Of a stretch of 64,000 bases of DNA, positions 1 through 8,492 are shown one piece after another. Position numbers and translations under genes: made by a program. The stretch's first letter is position 1. Every line of letters starts with the position of its first letter. Source of the DNA: Vibrio celticus (GTDB lineage Bacteria > Pseudomonadota > Gammaproteobacteria > Enterobacterales > Vibrionaceae); NCBI RefSeq assembly GCF_024347335.1, contig NZ_AP025463.1, positions 1,984,001-2,048,000 on the forward strand, in the 5' to 3' direction. The notes below the pieces were generated by a model, which saw only the letters and a list, made by a program, of their open reading frames with translations, was not told the DNA's origin and did not search any database.

Positions 1-185
1 ACACCGCATTTCACGATGGCAAGAGCGACGATTTGAAAGCGACCATTGCTAACAACATTCCAATGGGACGCTTTGGCCATATTGATGAAGTTGCCCCTTC
101 ATTCGCTTTCTTTGCATCGCACGCTTGCAGCGGTTACATCACAGGTCAAATCCTAGATGTTAACGGCGGACAAATAACGCCCTAG
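1..185 (+). CDS. SDR-family oxidoreductase, C-terminal fragment
   Basis: The frame is open from base 3 to a TAG at 183-185 and gives about 60 residues. The end reads GRFGHIDEVAPSFAFFAS, then SGYITGQILDVNGGQ. This is the typical C-terminus of classical short-chain dehydrogenases/reductases: the IDEVA helix, then the GQ-x-x-DVNGG strand that closes the Rossmann fold. The N-terminal cofactor motif and the catalytic Ser-Tyr-Lys lie outside the window, so the substrate cannot be assigned. Beside an alginate locus, a reductase of DEH or another uronate-derived keto sugar is possible, but that is inference from location only. Confidence 0.85.
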   Translation, partial: TAFHDGKSDDLKATIANNIPMGRFGHIDEVAPSFAFFASHACSGYITGQILDVNGGQITP

Positions 186-359
186 TTAGCTGGTTTATAT
201 AAGCTCACTCAGCGATTTAAGTTCGCCACACTATATAAGGTCAAAAGACCCGAGTAGATGAGGGAAAACCTCACACTAAATTCGACGTATACACTGACAC
301 TAAACACCAGATTCGTCTGGCTTTTAGTGTTTTCAAAGTTTCAATTTCTGGTGGTTTAA

Positions 360-1082
360 ATGTCAATATTTACATTGGTGGAAGATTCAAGCCGCCGAAT
401 TCATGTTCAAGTGGCGAGACAAATTGCTCGCAAGATCTTATCAGGCGAGTTAGAAGAAAATCAAAAGTTACCCAGCGAAATGGAGCTGTGCGATATCTTT
501 GGAGTAAGCAGAACTGCCCTTCGAGAATCAACTAAGCTACTTTCGGCAAAAGGTTTAATCGAGTCGAAGCCAAAAGTGGGCACTCGTATCAAACCGAGAA
601 CACAGTGGCACTTCTTGGACCCGCAATTGCTGTACTGGATCCAAGATTTAGAAGATACCAAACCCTTCTTGTCTCAATTTTTAGGCTTAAGAAAAGCGAT
701 TGACCCGGAAGCTTGTGCACTCGCTGCAACTAATGCAACCGTTGAGCAACGCAAAGAGCTTTCGATTCTTTTCCAGAAGATGACTATCGCGGCAAATAAC
801 TTCGATTATGAAGAGTGGACGACCAACGATCACCTGTTTCACCAAACGATTTTCTTATCGACAGGTAATCAGTTTTACATTCCATTCGCCAATATTCTGT
901 CGACTATCTTCAAGCAGTTTATCGACCACTCCGCTGAAGGCGGGCGCTTCTGTTTAGAAGAACATAAAGCGATTTACGACGCGATAATGTCAGGCGATGC
1001 CAAGCAAGCTCGAATTGCTTCTCAAGTCCTGCTAGACGATGAGAACCAAAAACTCTCTAGGGTTGAATTAGCCATCGCATAA
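360..1082 (+). CDS. GntR-family transcriptional regulator, FadR/FCD type
   Basis: This 240-residue protein has an N-terminal GntR winged helix (residues about 13-78; QVARQIARKILSGEL, then SRTALRE and KGLIESKPKVGTRI) and a C-terminal all-helical FCD ligand domain with acidic and His residues spaced as in metal-binding FCD proteins (NDHLFHQ, EEHKAIYDAIMSGDA). FCD regulators usually sense sugar acids or other carboxylates and bind palindromes of the form TNGTNNNACNA. The protein resembles the regulator at 25332-26051 throughout. With that paralogue it is a candidate reader of the TTGTA-N-TACAA sites in this window. The ATG at 360 has only a weak upstream GGTGG. No matching palindrome was seen before the gene itself. 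Confidence 0.93.
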   Translation: MSIFTLVEDSSRRIHVQVARQIARKILSGELEENQKLPSEMELCDIFGVSRTALRESTKLLSAKGLIESKPKVGTRIKPRTQWHFLDPQLLYWIQDLEDTKPFLSQFLGLRKAIDPEACALAATNATVEQRKELSILFQKMTIAANNFDYEEWTTNDHLFHQTIFLSTGNQFYIPFANILSTIFKQFIDHSAEGGRFCLEEHKAIYDAIMSGDAKQARIASQVLLDDENQKLSRVELAIA

Positions 1083-1096
1083 CCGAGATTAACCAA

Positions 1097-1135
1097 ACTG
1101 ACTTGTGTTTCAAAGACACAAGTCAGTCTTGTTTT
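1097..1135 (+). terminator. Rho-independent terminator after the GntR gene
   Basis: A perfect 12-bp stem (ACTGACTTGTGT, 1097-1108, with its complement at 1116-1127) encloses a 7-base loop. It is followed by CTTGTTTT, a modest T-tract. It lies 15 bases after the regulator stop codon and separates it from the MATE gene. Confidence 0.8.
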
Positions 1136-1239
1136 AGCACCCATTTTTTAACCATCAAATACCGTAGTGTTTTCTTCTTTAAACGCTCTACTCCGTCACC
1201 TCAGAGAAAGCTTACGGTTATACACATAAGGTGTTGTTT

Positions 1240-2598
1240 GTGTCTTCGCAATCGTACGTAAGGAAAAATTTCTCTCTCGCCTGGCCCCTCGCCTTAAACG
1301 GTATCTTGATGCAGTCGATGTTGATGATCGACACGTTGCTGGTTTCTCCTCTTGGTGAAATCCCTTTAGCTGCAATGGGGATTGCGACGACTATCGTTGC
1401 CTTTGTACTGGGAATTCAAATGGCGCTGGCAAACGGTACTCAGTTAGTATTAAGCCGCGCAGTGGGCTCTGGCATCGCCGCGTCATTATCTAAAGCATTT
1501 TGGGCAGGGTTATTTATCAACCTTGGCGTAGCAACACTGTTTTGGCTTCTACTTACTTTTTTCGAACAACCCTTGATTCAAGCATTAACAGACGACGCTT
1601 CCCTTCACTTAGAAATCAGCCGCTATCTAGATATCTCGAAATACATCGTCATTTTCACAGCACTGACGCAAGTGATCATTGCTTTATTTAATGCACTAGG
1701 CAGAACTAAAGTCCCATTCAAAGGTTACTTAATTGAACTGCCTATCAATGCTGTACTCTCATATGTGCTGATTCATGGTTTTTCTAATTTTGAAGGCATT
1801 GGTGTACAAGGTGCCGCATTAGGCAGCATCATTGCAATAACGATCCGCTTGCTGTATCTGGTTTTGTGCGTGTATTTAAGCTCAGCGATTTCACTCAAAT
1901 TAGATGCTCAGCGATCTGAATTCTTTACTAACGTTCGCCGTCACTTTATCGAAATATTCCCCGTAGCAGCGAACGTGACCATGCTTTTGATTGGCGCAAC
2001 GATATATCAATTGTTGTATTCGCAACTTAACATCAACGCTTACGTAGCGATTACTTTGGTGATGCCTTGGATCAGGGCTGTCTCTCAATTTATTACCGCT
2101 TGGGCTCACTCTTCCGCGATTACTATCAGCCAAGCGATTGGCTCCAAAAAGATGGATGACCTAGTCAAAAACGTCGATACCAGTATCGATATTGCAGTCG
2201 TCATTTCTTTCGTTTGTGCACTCTTGTTCGCAGGATTAAGTCTGGTCATTGGTGACATTTACCCGAACTTGGATGAGTCTACCTATCAAGCATTGGCCGT
2301 TATCGCCCCACTCTACATATTCTTGCCAATTGTTCGTGGCTACAACACGGTTCATGGGAATGTATTAAGAGCACTAGGAAAAACGACCGCAGTCTTCAAA
2401 ATCAACTTCACTGGTCAATGGGTAATTTCAATTCCATTGTGTGCATTGATCATCTTTGGTTTAGATGGCTCTATCTTTTGGGCCTTTGCTATCCAACCAT
2501 TCGAAGAAGTCGTTAAAGCTTTCCCATTCCGTCACTTAGCTCGTAAGTCTCTTAAAGAGTTTGATGCCGATAAAGCCAAAGAGTTGATGTATGACTAA
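1240..2598 (+). CDS. MATE-family efflux transporter
   Basis: This roughly 452-residue protein is strongly hydrophobic with about twelve predicted membrane segments and matches the MATE (multi-antimicrobial extrusion) family in length and layout. It has an N-terminal half beginning SLAWPLALNGILMQSMLM, a repeat-related second half, and a polar loop between them. MATE proteins export cationic drugs or metabolites using sodium or proton gradients; the substrate here is unknown. The frame is also open from a GTG at 1231. I prefer the GTG at 1240 because AAGG at 1228-1231 sits about 8 bases before it, whereas the upstream GTG has no visible ribosome-binding site. It appears to be a separate transcription unit from the regulator before it. 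Confidence 0.88.
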   Translation: MSSQSYVRKNFSLAWPLALNGILMQSMLMIDTLLVSPLGEIPLAAMGIATTIVAFVLGIQMALANGTQLVLSRAVGSGIAASLSKAFWAGLFINLGVATLFWLLLTFFEQPLIQALTDDASLHLEISRYLDISKYIVIFTALTQVIIALFNALGRTKVPFKGYLIELPINAVLSYVLIHGFSNFEGIGVQGAALGSIIAITIRLLYLVLCVYLSSAISLKLDAQRSEFFTNVRRHFIEIFPVAANVTMLLIGATIYQLLYSQLNINAYVAITLVMPWIRAVSQFITAWAHSSAITISQAIGSKKMDDLVKNVDTSIDIAVVISFVCALLFAGLSLVIGDIYPNLDESTYQALAVIAPLYIFLPIVRGYNTVHGNVLRALGKTTAVFKINFTGQWVISIPLCALIIFGLDGSIFWAFAIQPFEEVVKAFPFRHLARKSLKEFDADKAKELMYD

Positions 2599-2683
2599 GT
2601 CCAAAATCATTTTGGATGAGTCCAGACATCACATTTAACACTAAGCTTTTGAAATAAAGGAAGTTCGCACAAAATCTCCAAAA

Positions 2684-2711
2684 TACAACCTTGTCCTTTG
2701 GCAAGGTTGTA
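2684..2711. repeat. 10-bp perfect inverted repeat (hairpin)
   Basis: The arms TACAACCTTG (2684-2693) and CAAGGTTGTA (2702-2711) pair perfectly around an 8-base loop, between the MATE gene and the nitroreductase gene. No T-tract follows on either strand, so it is not a canonical intrinsic terminator. It may be an mRNA stability element or an imperfect terminator. Confidence 0.6.
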
Positions 2712-2820
2712 CTACTTTGAAGGTAGGCATTTATTGGGTCAGTGGCTAACACATCTCAAGCAACAAAAGACTCATCAATCCAGCTTAGATTAATCGTTAA
2801 GAGAATTGGGTGAACACACT

Positions 2821-3477
2821 ATGCATGACATTATTCAAGATCTTCACAAGCGCTACACCGTCAAAAAATACGATCCTAGCAAACGAATTTCTTCTGAAAA
2901 AATAGAGATCATCAAAGAAGCTATCCGCCTTTCTGCTTCTTCTATTAATTCACAACCGTGGAAATTCATTCTGATAGAGAGCGAAGAAGCCAAGCAACGC
3001 TTCCACGACACTTTCGCTATCAAGTTCCAGTTCAATCAACATCACGCAATTGAGTCATCGCACATCATTCTTTTTGCCTACGACCCAAACTACACCAAAG
3101 ACAAATACGCTCACCGTGTGAATGTTGAAGTTGAATCTGGTCACTTACCTGCAGAAATGTACGACAACATGCTCAATGGCGGTTACGCTTTTGCAGACCT
3201 CAATACTGATGATAACGGCTTTAATGGTAACTGGACCAAAGCGCAACTTTACCTAGCATTAGGTAACGCCCTTCACGTTCTTGCGAGGCTTGAAATAGGT
3301 TCTACACCGATGGAAGGAGTCGATATGGACTTGATCGGACAAGAATTTAGCGAAGAGCTTGATGGGCACATCTGTGAAGTTGCGTTGGCAATGGGTTACT
3401 TCTTAGAGAGCGAAGACTACAACCACGGGCTACCAAAAGCACGACTCCCTCAGGATGAAATATTTAAAGTCATATAA
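2821..3477 (+). CDS. Oxygen-insensitive NAD(P)H nitroreductase (NfsB-like)
   Basis: The protein is 218 residues from the ATG at 2821. It has the nitroreductase FMN-binding pattern near the N-terminus (KRYTVKKYDPSKRIS, then LSASSINSQPWKFI) and a C-terminal GYFLESEDYNHGLPKARLP segment, as in the NfsB/dihydropteridine reductase group. Such enzymes are cytoplasmic FMN homodimers that reduce nitroaromatics, quinones or flavins with NAD(P)H in two-electron steps. The frame is open a further five codons to a TTG at 2806, but the ATG fits the family N-terminus better. It stands alone, convergent with the alginate lyase gene that follows. Confidence 0.9.
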   Translation: MHDIIQDLHKRYTVKKYDPSKRISSEKIEIIKEAIRLSASSINSQPWKFILIESEEAKQRFHDTFAIKFQFNQHHAIESSHIILFAYDPNYTKDKYAHRVNVEVESGHLPAEMYDNMLNGGYAFADLNTDDNGFNGNWTKAQLYLALGNALHVLARLEIGSTPMEGVDMDLIGQEFSEELDGHICEVALAMGYFLESEDYNHGLPKARLPQDEIFKVI

Positions 3478-3510
3478 CAAGCACTTCGATCCCCGCGCTT
3501 TTAAAGAAAC

Positions 3511-3544
3511 AAAAAGACCACTCAACATTCGGTTAAGTGGTCTT
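3511..3544 (-). terminator. Terminator for the PL7 lyase gene (minus strand)
   Basis: The stem arms 3514-3526 and 3532-3544 (AAGACCACT core) pair with one mismatch around a five-base loop. The A-run at 3511-3515 gives the U-tract on the minus strand. It sits about 45 bases after the lyase stop codon. It could also help end the convergent nitroreductase transcript, but no T-tract follows on the plus strand. Confidence 0.75.
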
Positions 3545-3586
3545 CGAAAACATTCCTTAAGGCCTGTATCTAACTAGTCTTATGTA

Positions 3587-4624
3587 CTATTTGCCGTTCA
3601 ACTTAAGCGCTGAGAAAGTCACACTGTTGTAGTCGCCATTCTTTTTATCGATAGCGAAATCGCCAGTACCGCCACAACCTGGGCCCCATACAGGGTGAGA
3701 ATCGCTTACACTACATTGGCCGTATGCGCCCGCTTTGTAATAGAAATCATCTTCAGCATAACCCGTTGGTGAGTCAAGCTCATCAATGCCCTTGCTCAGA
3801 TCGATTTCATACTTAACCGTATCGTGACGTTCTGTTTCAAACGTTAGGTACATCATGGTGCCTTTCACTTCCACTTTGTAGCTAAACTCTTCACCAAGAG
3901 CAATACCCGCTTCACCCGGTTCCGCTGGGTTTTCCCAAGTGTTACCCCACACAGGGTAAGCGATGTCGGCACGGTTAGGATCTTTTTTCTCTAGGTTACG
4001 CTCATAGTTCCAAAATACTGAACCCATTTCTTGGTCAGGAAACTTCTTATAGAAGATCTTTAGTGGTTCATTACCATGCCCGTAACCAGTTCCAGCTTTG
4101 ATTAGCTCATTATGTTTTTTAGCGTGAATCTGACCAACAACCACCGAGTGAGCTGGGTACTTTTCTGGGTACTTAGCGTTAATCGCAGCGTGATTCACTT
4201 TTAGTGTCGCTTCTAGTGTGCCGCCAACCGCACTGTACTCGCTTGCTGATGGATGGCTAGACAATGCCCATTGGTTACCTTTGTCAGCAGTATCGATAGA
4301 GAAGTCAGCACCACGTGGCATCTGGCGTAACTCAGAACGCGCGTTTTTCGAGTTTTTCGTCGTAATCGCTTGGTTCTGCACTTCAAATACAAGGTTGCCG
4401 TCTTTATCAAGATGGAAGAAATCACTGTGTGAGTAGCTCATCATAGCGACCCCTTCTATTTCATCAACGCGACCATCTTCATTAATATCTGAAGGTATGG
4501 TTATTTTCCAATTATGCATATCGAATTTATCGGCAGGTACGGGGTAAGACACACCATTATTTGCAAACGACACAATAGGTACTGCTGATAGCAAAGCTAC
4601 AGCAAGCATATTTTTTTTGAACAT
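3587..4624 (-). CDS. Secreted alginate lyase, PL7 family
   Basis: The protein is 345 residues with a Sec signal peptide (about 1-21, MFKKNMLAVALLSAVPIVSF, then ANN) and one PL7 alginate-lyase domain. All three PL7 signature blocks are present: RSELR (96-100), QIH (165-167) and YYKAGAYGQ (295-303). In PL7 enzymes the Arg, Gln, His and Tyr of these blocks bind the uronate and carry out beta-elimination, giving oligomers with unsaturated ends. The frame is open upstream to 4645, but the ATG at 4624 is chosen because AAGGA lies 8 bases before it and a good signal peptide starts there. It probably followed the PL7 gene at 6088-6939 in one operon before an IS4-family element inserted about 60 bases upstream. 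Export is likely; the substrate preference (M or G blocks) cannot be read from these motifs with confidence. Confidence 0.93.
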   Translation of the reverse strand: MFKKNMLAVALLSAVPIVSFANNGVSYPVPADKFDMHNWKITIPSDINEDGRVDEIEGVAMMSYSHSDFFHLDKDGNLVFEVQNQAITTKNSKNARSELRQMPRGADFSIDTADKGNQWALSSHPSASEYSAVGGTLEATLKVNHAAINAKYPEKYPAHSVVVGQIHAKKHNELIKAGTGYGHGNEPLKIFYKKFPDQEMGSVFWNYERNLEKKDPNRADIAYPVWGNTWENPAEPGEAGIALGEEFSYKVEVKGTMMYLTFETERHDTVKYEIDLSKGIDELDSPTGYAEDDFYYKAGAYGQCSVSDSHPVWGPGCGGTGDFAIDKKNGDYNSVTFSALKLNGK

Positions 4625-4677
4625 CCAAATTATCCTTAATAACAAACGAGTATTTGTAGACCCATTAATATTAAACT

Positions 4678-4687
4678 AGGCAGTACT
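4678..4687. repeat. Left target-site duplication of the IS4-family element
   Basis: AGGCAGTACT directly precedes the left inverted repeat and recurs at 6075-6084 directly after the right one. A 10-bp duplication is within the usual range for the IS4 family. Confidence 0.85.
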
Positions 4688-6074
4688 CATAGACAGGATC
4701 TTAAGCTCTAAGCTATTTATTTAGATAGAAAAAAGGCTTCATTTATGATCAGATAATCGTCGCCAAACAAACCACCCATATCAACCGTGAAGCCGATGAC
4801 GATTATCTCCCTACAAAAACAGTTTAAGCAATTCTTTAATGCTGATAGCCTTCAAAAAATGGCGAAAAGTACAGGACTTATGAAGCGATGTCGGGCTATC
4901 TTACCCGACCAGCTAGTAGTAAGCCTAGTGGCCGCTTTGAGCAAAGGAAACTGCTCATCTATTGCCGATTTACTAAGGCAATTCAATGGGATGTGCTTAA
5001 GCGCTAAAGATACTGTGGCTTATAAGCCCTACCATAACCAGTTAAGAAAAGAAGAATTTCCGATATTCATGCGCCAATTGGCCATGCGAGCGATAGCTCA
5101 GTTTGCTCGCCAGCAGAGTGCCAACCTACCAGATAAACTCGCCACCTTTGATGATGTGCTGCTTCAAGATGGTAGCTCTTTCCACATTCATCGTGACCTT
5201 TCGAACGTTTACCCGAGCCGATTTAAACGCAATCCAGCCGCAGTTGAATGCCATATGACAATGTCTTTAAAAAGCTTTTCTCCAGTCGCAATGAGCATCA
5301 GCGCTGATACAGCATCAGAAAGAGACTTTTGCCCGCCCCAAAACAATGAGTAACAAATTGTTGTTGGCTGACGCAGGGTACCCTGACTTCCAATTCTTTA
5401 CTGAGCTTGAACTGTATGGTGGTTTCTATATTTTCGAGGAGCAAAGTCCCTGAATCCTCATGTTATAGAAGCGAGAAACGGTCAGGGCCGGCATTTATCT
5501 AAACTAGAAGGAAAGAAGCTCAAAGACATCACTCGAGGTACTAATCGCTCACAGGTACTCGACCTTAAAGTTCGTAGTGGTAAGCAAGAATTTAGAGTGG
5601 TAAGACGTTGGTTTGCAGAAGAAAAGCGATTCTGTATTTGGTTAACTAACTTGCCTTCAGGTACCTATACTGCTGATGACATAATGGCGATCTACCGCTG
5701 TCGATGGCAGGTGGAGTTGCTTTTTAAAGAATTAAAATCTCACACAAACTGGCAACGATTTGTCACCGCACAAAAGGCCATCGTTGATGGGCTTATCTGG
5801 GCCAGTTTACTCTCGCTGATCATCAGGCGCAGTACTGCGCTTCAGATAATGCCATCGGTCTCGCTGTTTAAGGCGGCAAAAAATGTGGATGTGTGGCTGT
5901 TGCCCATATTTGAATGTATCAGCCACAAGGCATGGTCAGAAATAGGTAATAAACTGGAATGGGCCTCTAGCTATATATTTAAGAACGCACAAAAGTCCGC
6001 CCAGAGGAAGTCAAAGAAAAACATCACGTTAGACGGGATTTATGCTGGTCTTAATGCTTAAGGTTCAGTCTATG
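4688..6074 (+). mobile_element. IS4-family insertion sequence, 1387 bp
   Basis: Imperfect terminal inverted repeats (CATAGACAGGATCTTAAG at 4688-4705; the complement of 6057-6074 reads CATAGACTGAACCTTAAG; 14 of 18 match) bound the element. It is flanked by a perfect 10-bp direct repeat. It contains one transposase gene with the IS4 YREK signature, broken by two compensating frameshifts. It sits between two PL7 lyase genes, 3 bases after the stop of one and about 60 bases before the start of the other. Confidence 0.92.
4787..6061 (+). pseudogene. IS4-family transposase, frame broken twice
   Basis: Three segments together make one IS4 transposase. Bases 4787 to about 5340 encode the N-terminal part with the first DDE aspartate (TFDDVLLQDGSS). 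A short +1-frame segment (5346 to about 5430) carries LLLADAGY, the second aspartate. From about 5430 to 6061 the original frame resumes with YRCRWQVELLFKELK, the Y-(2)-R-(3)-E-(6)-K IS4 signature. Removing one C from the CCCC run near 5336 and adding one T to the TTTT run near 5428 would restore a single frame of about 425 codons. Both lesions are in homopolymers and compensate each other, so consensus errors are as likely as real decay. Confidence 0.88.
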
Positions 6075-6084
6075 AGGCAGTACT
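6075..6084. repeat. Right target-site duplication of the IS4-family element
   Basis: AGGCAGTACT, identical to 4678-4687. It ends 3 bases before the stop codon of the minus-strand PL7 gene, so the insertion removed or displaced the native sequence downstream of that gene without touching its reading frame. Confidence 0.85.
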
Positions 6085-6087
6085 ACC

Positions 6088-6939
6088 CTAATCTGTAATA
6101 ACAGGTTTATTTTTTATTGAATAAGCTAACTTGTAGAAATGGGCTTCGCTTTCACCATTCTTAAATTGGTTATAAACGCCAGCCTTATAATAACTCACCA
6201 TATCCTTCCAATAGCTAATGTCGTGATTAACTACAGTGCTGTCGTTATGGTTGATGATTAACCTTTGGTTACCTACATAAATATCAAATTTGTCCGAGCC
6301 TTTTTGAGCTATCGGGCCAAGCGGTAACTTTATATAAGCTTTCTTACATTCCGCTGACCCTTTATTTCCGCTCTTGGAGCTGCAGTTAACCGCATTATTT
6401 TTTATGATTGCCCAATACCAATCGGTCTTACCGCTTCTATTAGCATCATAAACCACGCGAACCAACGGGTGAGGTATATATCCTTCGCCATGGGAACTCT
6501 GTTTGCCATCGTAATACGTACCCTTGTTATGCACTTGCAAGTACGTCATTTCATCTCGTTTCTTTTCGCTATTCTGAACCGAATCACGAGGGTTAATAGG
6601 CATGAACTCAGCGCTTAAATGGTGGTATTTACTGGGTTCATCAATTTTGAAGTTGTCGTTAACGCGGAGCTCACTGCGGTTTTTATAGCCCGCCATTTTA
6701 AAGACTAATGCTTGAGTCGGTTCATCAAGATAAAAATGTTCAAAGACCACCCCATCGAATTCACCTTTACTCGCATAGTCCTTTTTATTCCCGGGCTTCC
6801 CCTTAGGGTCAGACATTTGCAGCTTAGAAACTTTCAAAATCTCTTTGAATTTAGAGGAATTAGCAGGGACTCCTAAATCGGACGCATACGCTCCTAACGA
6901 AAGTGAAGTAGCTGCGGCTAAGCATATTAAGTTTTTCAT
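6088..6939 (-). CDS. Secreted alginate lyase, PL7 family (small)
   Basis: The protein is 283 residues with a signal peptide (MKNLICLAAATSLSLGAYAS, cleavage after about residue 20) and one PL7 domain: RSELR (88-92), QVHNKG (135-140) and YYKAGVYNQ (250-258). It closely resembles the first half of the two-domain lyase at 14092-15834: both share an SDP-x-G-x-x-GNK segment, an IPHPL-x-RVV block and a Cys-containing loop. The start is taken at 6939, where the signal peptide begins, rather than at the upstream codon at 6960. The gene lies upstream of the PL7 gene ending at 3587 in the same orientation, and an IS4 element now fills what was a gap of about 66 bp. A degenerate operator-like sequence lies at 7064-7074. 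Confidence 0.92.
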   Translation of the reverse strand: MKNLICLAAATSLSLGAYASDLGVPANSSKFKEILKVSKLQMSDPKGKPGNKKDYASKGEFDGVVFEHFYLDEPTQALVFKMAGYKNRSELRVNDNFKIDEPSKYHHLSAEFMPINPRDSVQNSEKKRDEMTYLQVHNKGTYYDGKQSSHGEGYIPHPLVRVVYDANRSGKTDWYWAIIKNNAVNCSSKSGNKGSAECKKAYIKLPLGPIAQKGSDKFDIYVGNQRLIINHNDSTVVNHDISYWKDMVSYYKAGVYNQFKNGESEAHFYKLAYSIKNKPVITD

Positions 6940-7438
6940 TTTTCTTACTCGACCAACCATTTGTTAAACGTACAGACCATGGAACCAACAAACTAACCAA
7001 TGAAATAAAAGCAGTTTAATTCAAGTCATCCAGATCATATTGTTACGACCATCGATAAAGCATTTGTATTATTTTATCACATGGCTTTTGTATTTCTTGG
7101 ACAAGTGGGGAAATTGAGAGACCAGTCATTATTGAGATTAAACACAGTATTAAAAGTGGGATATTCATAACACTTTGCTATATGACGAGTTAAAAAAGTT
7201 AAACTTGTTAACTACAGTGCCATATTTTAACAATTGAGAGTGTTTTTTGTTCGAATTATAGAAATTTTCGTGACTCAGAACTGAATTAACAAACTAGTCA
7301 ATACTACATTTATTCGCATTGAGTACCAGCTCACGGTTTTTCATAAACTTAACATATAAGATTATTGTATGAGTTATTGGGTGGCTCACTAGGAATACCC
7401 TACCTTTACTTAATCTTAAATCTAAAAATACGAGAGTA
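6940..7438. promoter_or_regulatory. Divergent promoter region, PL7 lyase and kdgM-like porin
   Basis: About 500 AT-rich bases lie between divergent genes, with no coding potential seen. Two degenerate relatives of the cluster palindrome are visible: TTGTATTATTT at 7064-7074, about 125 bases before the lyase start, and TTGTATGAGTT at 7365-7375, about 65 bases before the porin start. Only one half of each matches TTGTA-N-TACAA well. Both promoters are therefore plausibly, but not clearly, under the same regulator. Confidence 0.4.
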
Positions 7439-8302
7439 ATGATGAAAAAAATGAATATGGTTGCTATCGCAGTGGCAACAACTTTATTTGCAGGAATGGC
7501 ATCAGCGACAACACTTGATTACCGCTATGAGTATCGTGCAGCGACTGATTATACAAAAACCAATGGCGATGAAGCTCATGTCGACGCTCGCCACCAGCAC
7601 CGTGTAAAACTAGGCCACAGCTTTAAGCTATCTGATAAGTGGAAGCACTCAACAGGTCTTGAAGTTAAATTCCATACTGACGACTCTTACTACGATGAAG
7701 ATTCGGGTAGCGTAAAAAATGCCAACAGCCGAAGTTTCTACAATGGCAACTGGTACATTTACGGCATGGAAGTCGAAAATACTGCAACTTATAAGGTCGA
7801 TAACAACTGGTACCTACAAGTTGGTATGCCAATCGCTTGGGACTGGGATGAGCCGAACTACAACGACGGCGACTGGAAGATGAAGAAGGTTACGTTCAAG
7901 CCTCAGTTCCGTGTTGGCTATAAAGCAGACATGGGCCTAACAACCGCAATTCGTTACCGTCATGAATATGCTGATTTCCGTAACCACACACAATTTGGTG
8001 ACAAAGACTCTGAAACTGGTGAACGTTTAGAATCAGCTCAAAAGTCTAAAGTCACACTAACGGGTTCTTACAAAGTAGAATCTCTGCCGAAGCTTGGCCT
8101 TTCTTACGAAGCAAACTATGTAAAATCTTTAGATAACGTACTTCTTTATAATAGTGATGACTGGGAATGGGATGCTGGCTTAAAGGTAAACTACAAGTTC
8201 GGTTCTTGGAAACCTTTTGCTGAGATCTGGTCGTCTGATATCAGTTCATCTTCAAAAGATCGTGAAGCTAAATACCGTGTTGGTATTGCTTACTCATTCT
8301 AA
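7439..8302 (+). CDS. Oligouronate-specific porin, KdgM family
   Basis: The 287-residue protein has a signal peptide (cleavage near ASA, residues 22-24) followed by a mature start TTLDYRYEYR, the hallmark opening of KdgM/KdgN porins. Alternating aromatic beta-strands run to a C-terminal aromatic residue (VGIAYSF), which fits an outer-membrane barrel recognised by the BAM machinery. KdgM is known to pass oligogalacturonates; homologues in alginate loci are thought to pass oligoalginates. ATG codons at 7439 and 7442 are both possible starts, with GAGAG just upstream. It is followed after 190 bases by a lipoprotein gene on the same strand, ending in a shared terminator. That arrangement suggests an uptake pair. 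Confidence 0.9.
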   Translation: MMKKMNMVAIAVATTLFAGMASATTLDYRYEYRAATDYTKTNGDEAHVDARHQHRVKLGHSFKLSDKWKHSTGLEVKFHTDDSYYDEDSGSVKNANSRSFYNGNWYIYGMEVENTATYKVDNNWYLQVGMPIAWDWDEPNYNDGDWKMKKVTFKPQFRVGYKADMGLTTAIRYRHEYADFRNHTQFGDKDSETGERLESAQKSKVTLTGSYKVESLPKLGLSYEANYVKSLDNVLLYNSDDWEWDAGLKVNYKFGSWKPFAEIWSSDISSSSKDREAKYRVGIAYSF

Positions 8303-8492
8303 TAAAAATAGTCAAAATATAGAATAGCCCTCTCCTCTTGTAACTTATTTGGGCATATTTTAATTACTTTATTTTAAATAATAGGATGTTCTAATCAGAA
8401 TTATCTTCATCCTAATAAATATTTAACGACTATTTATTATCTATTTCTTATGTGATTTACATATGGATTTAATATCATAAAGAGAATATTTT

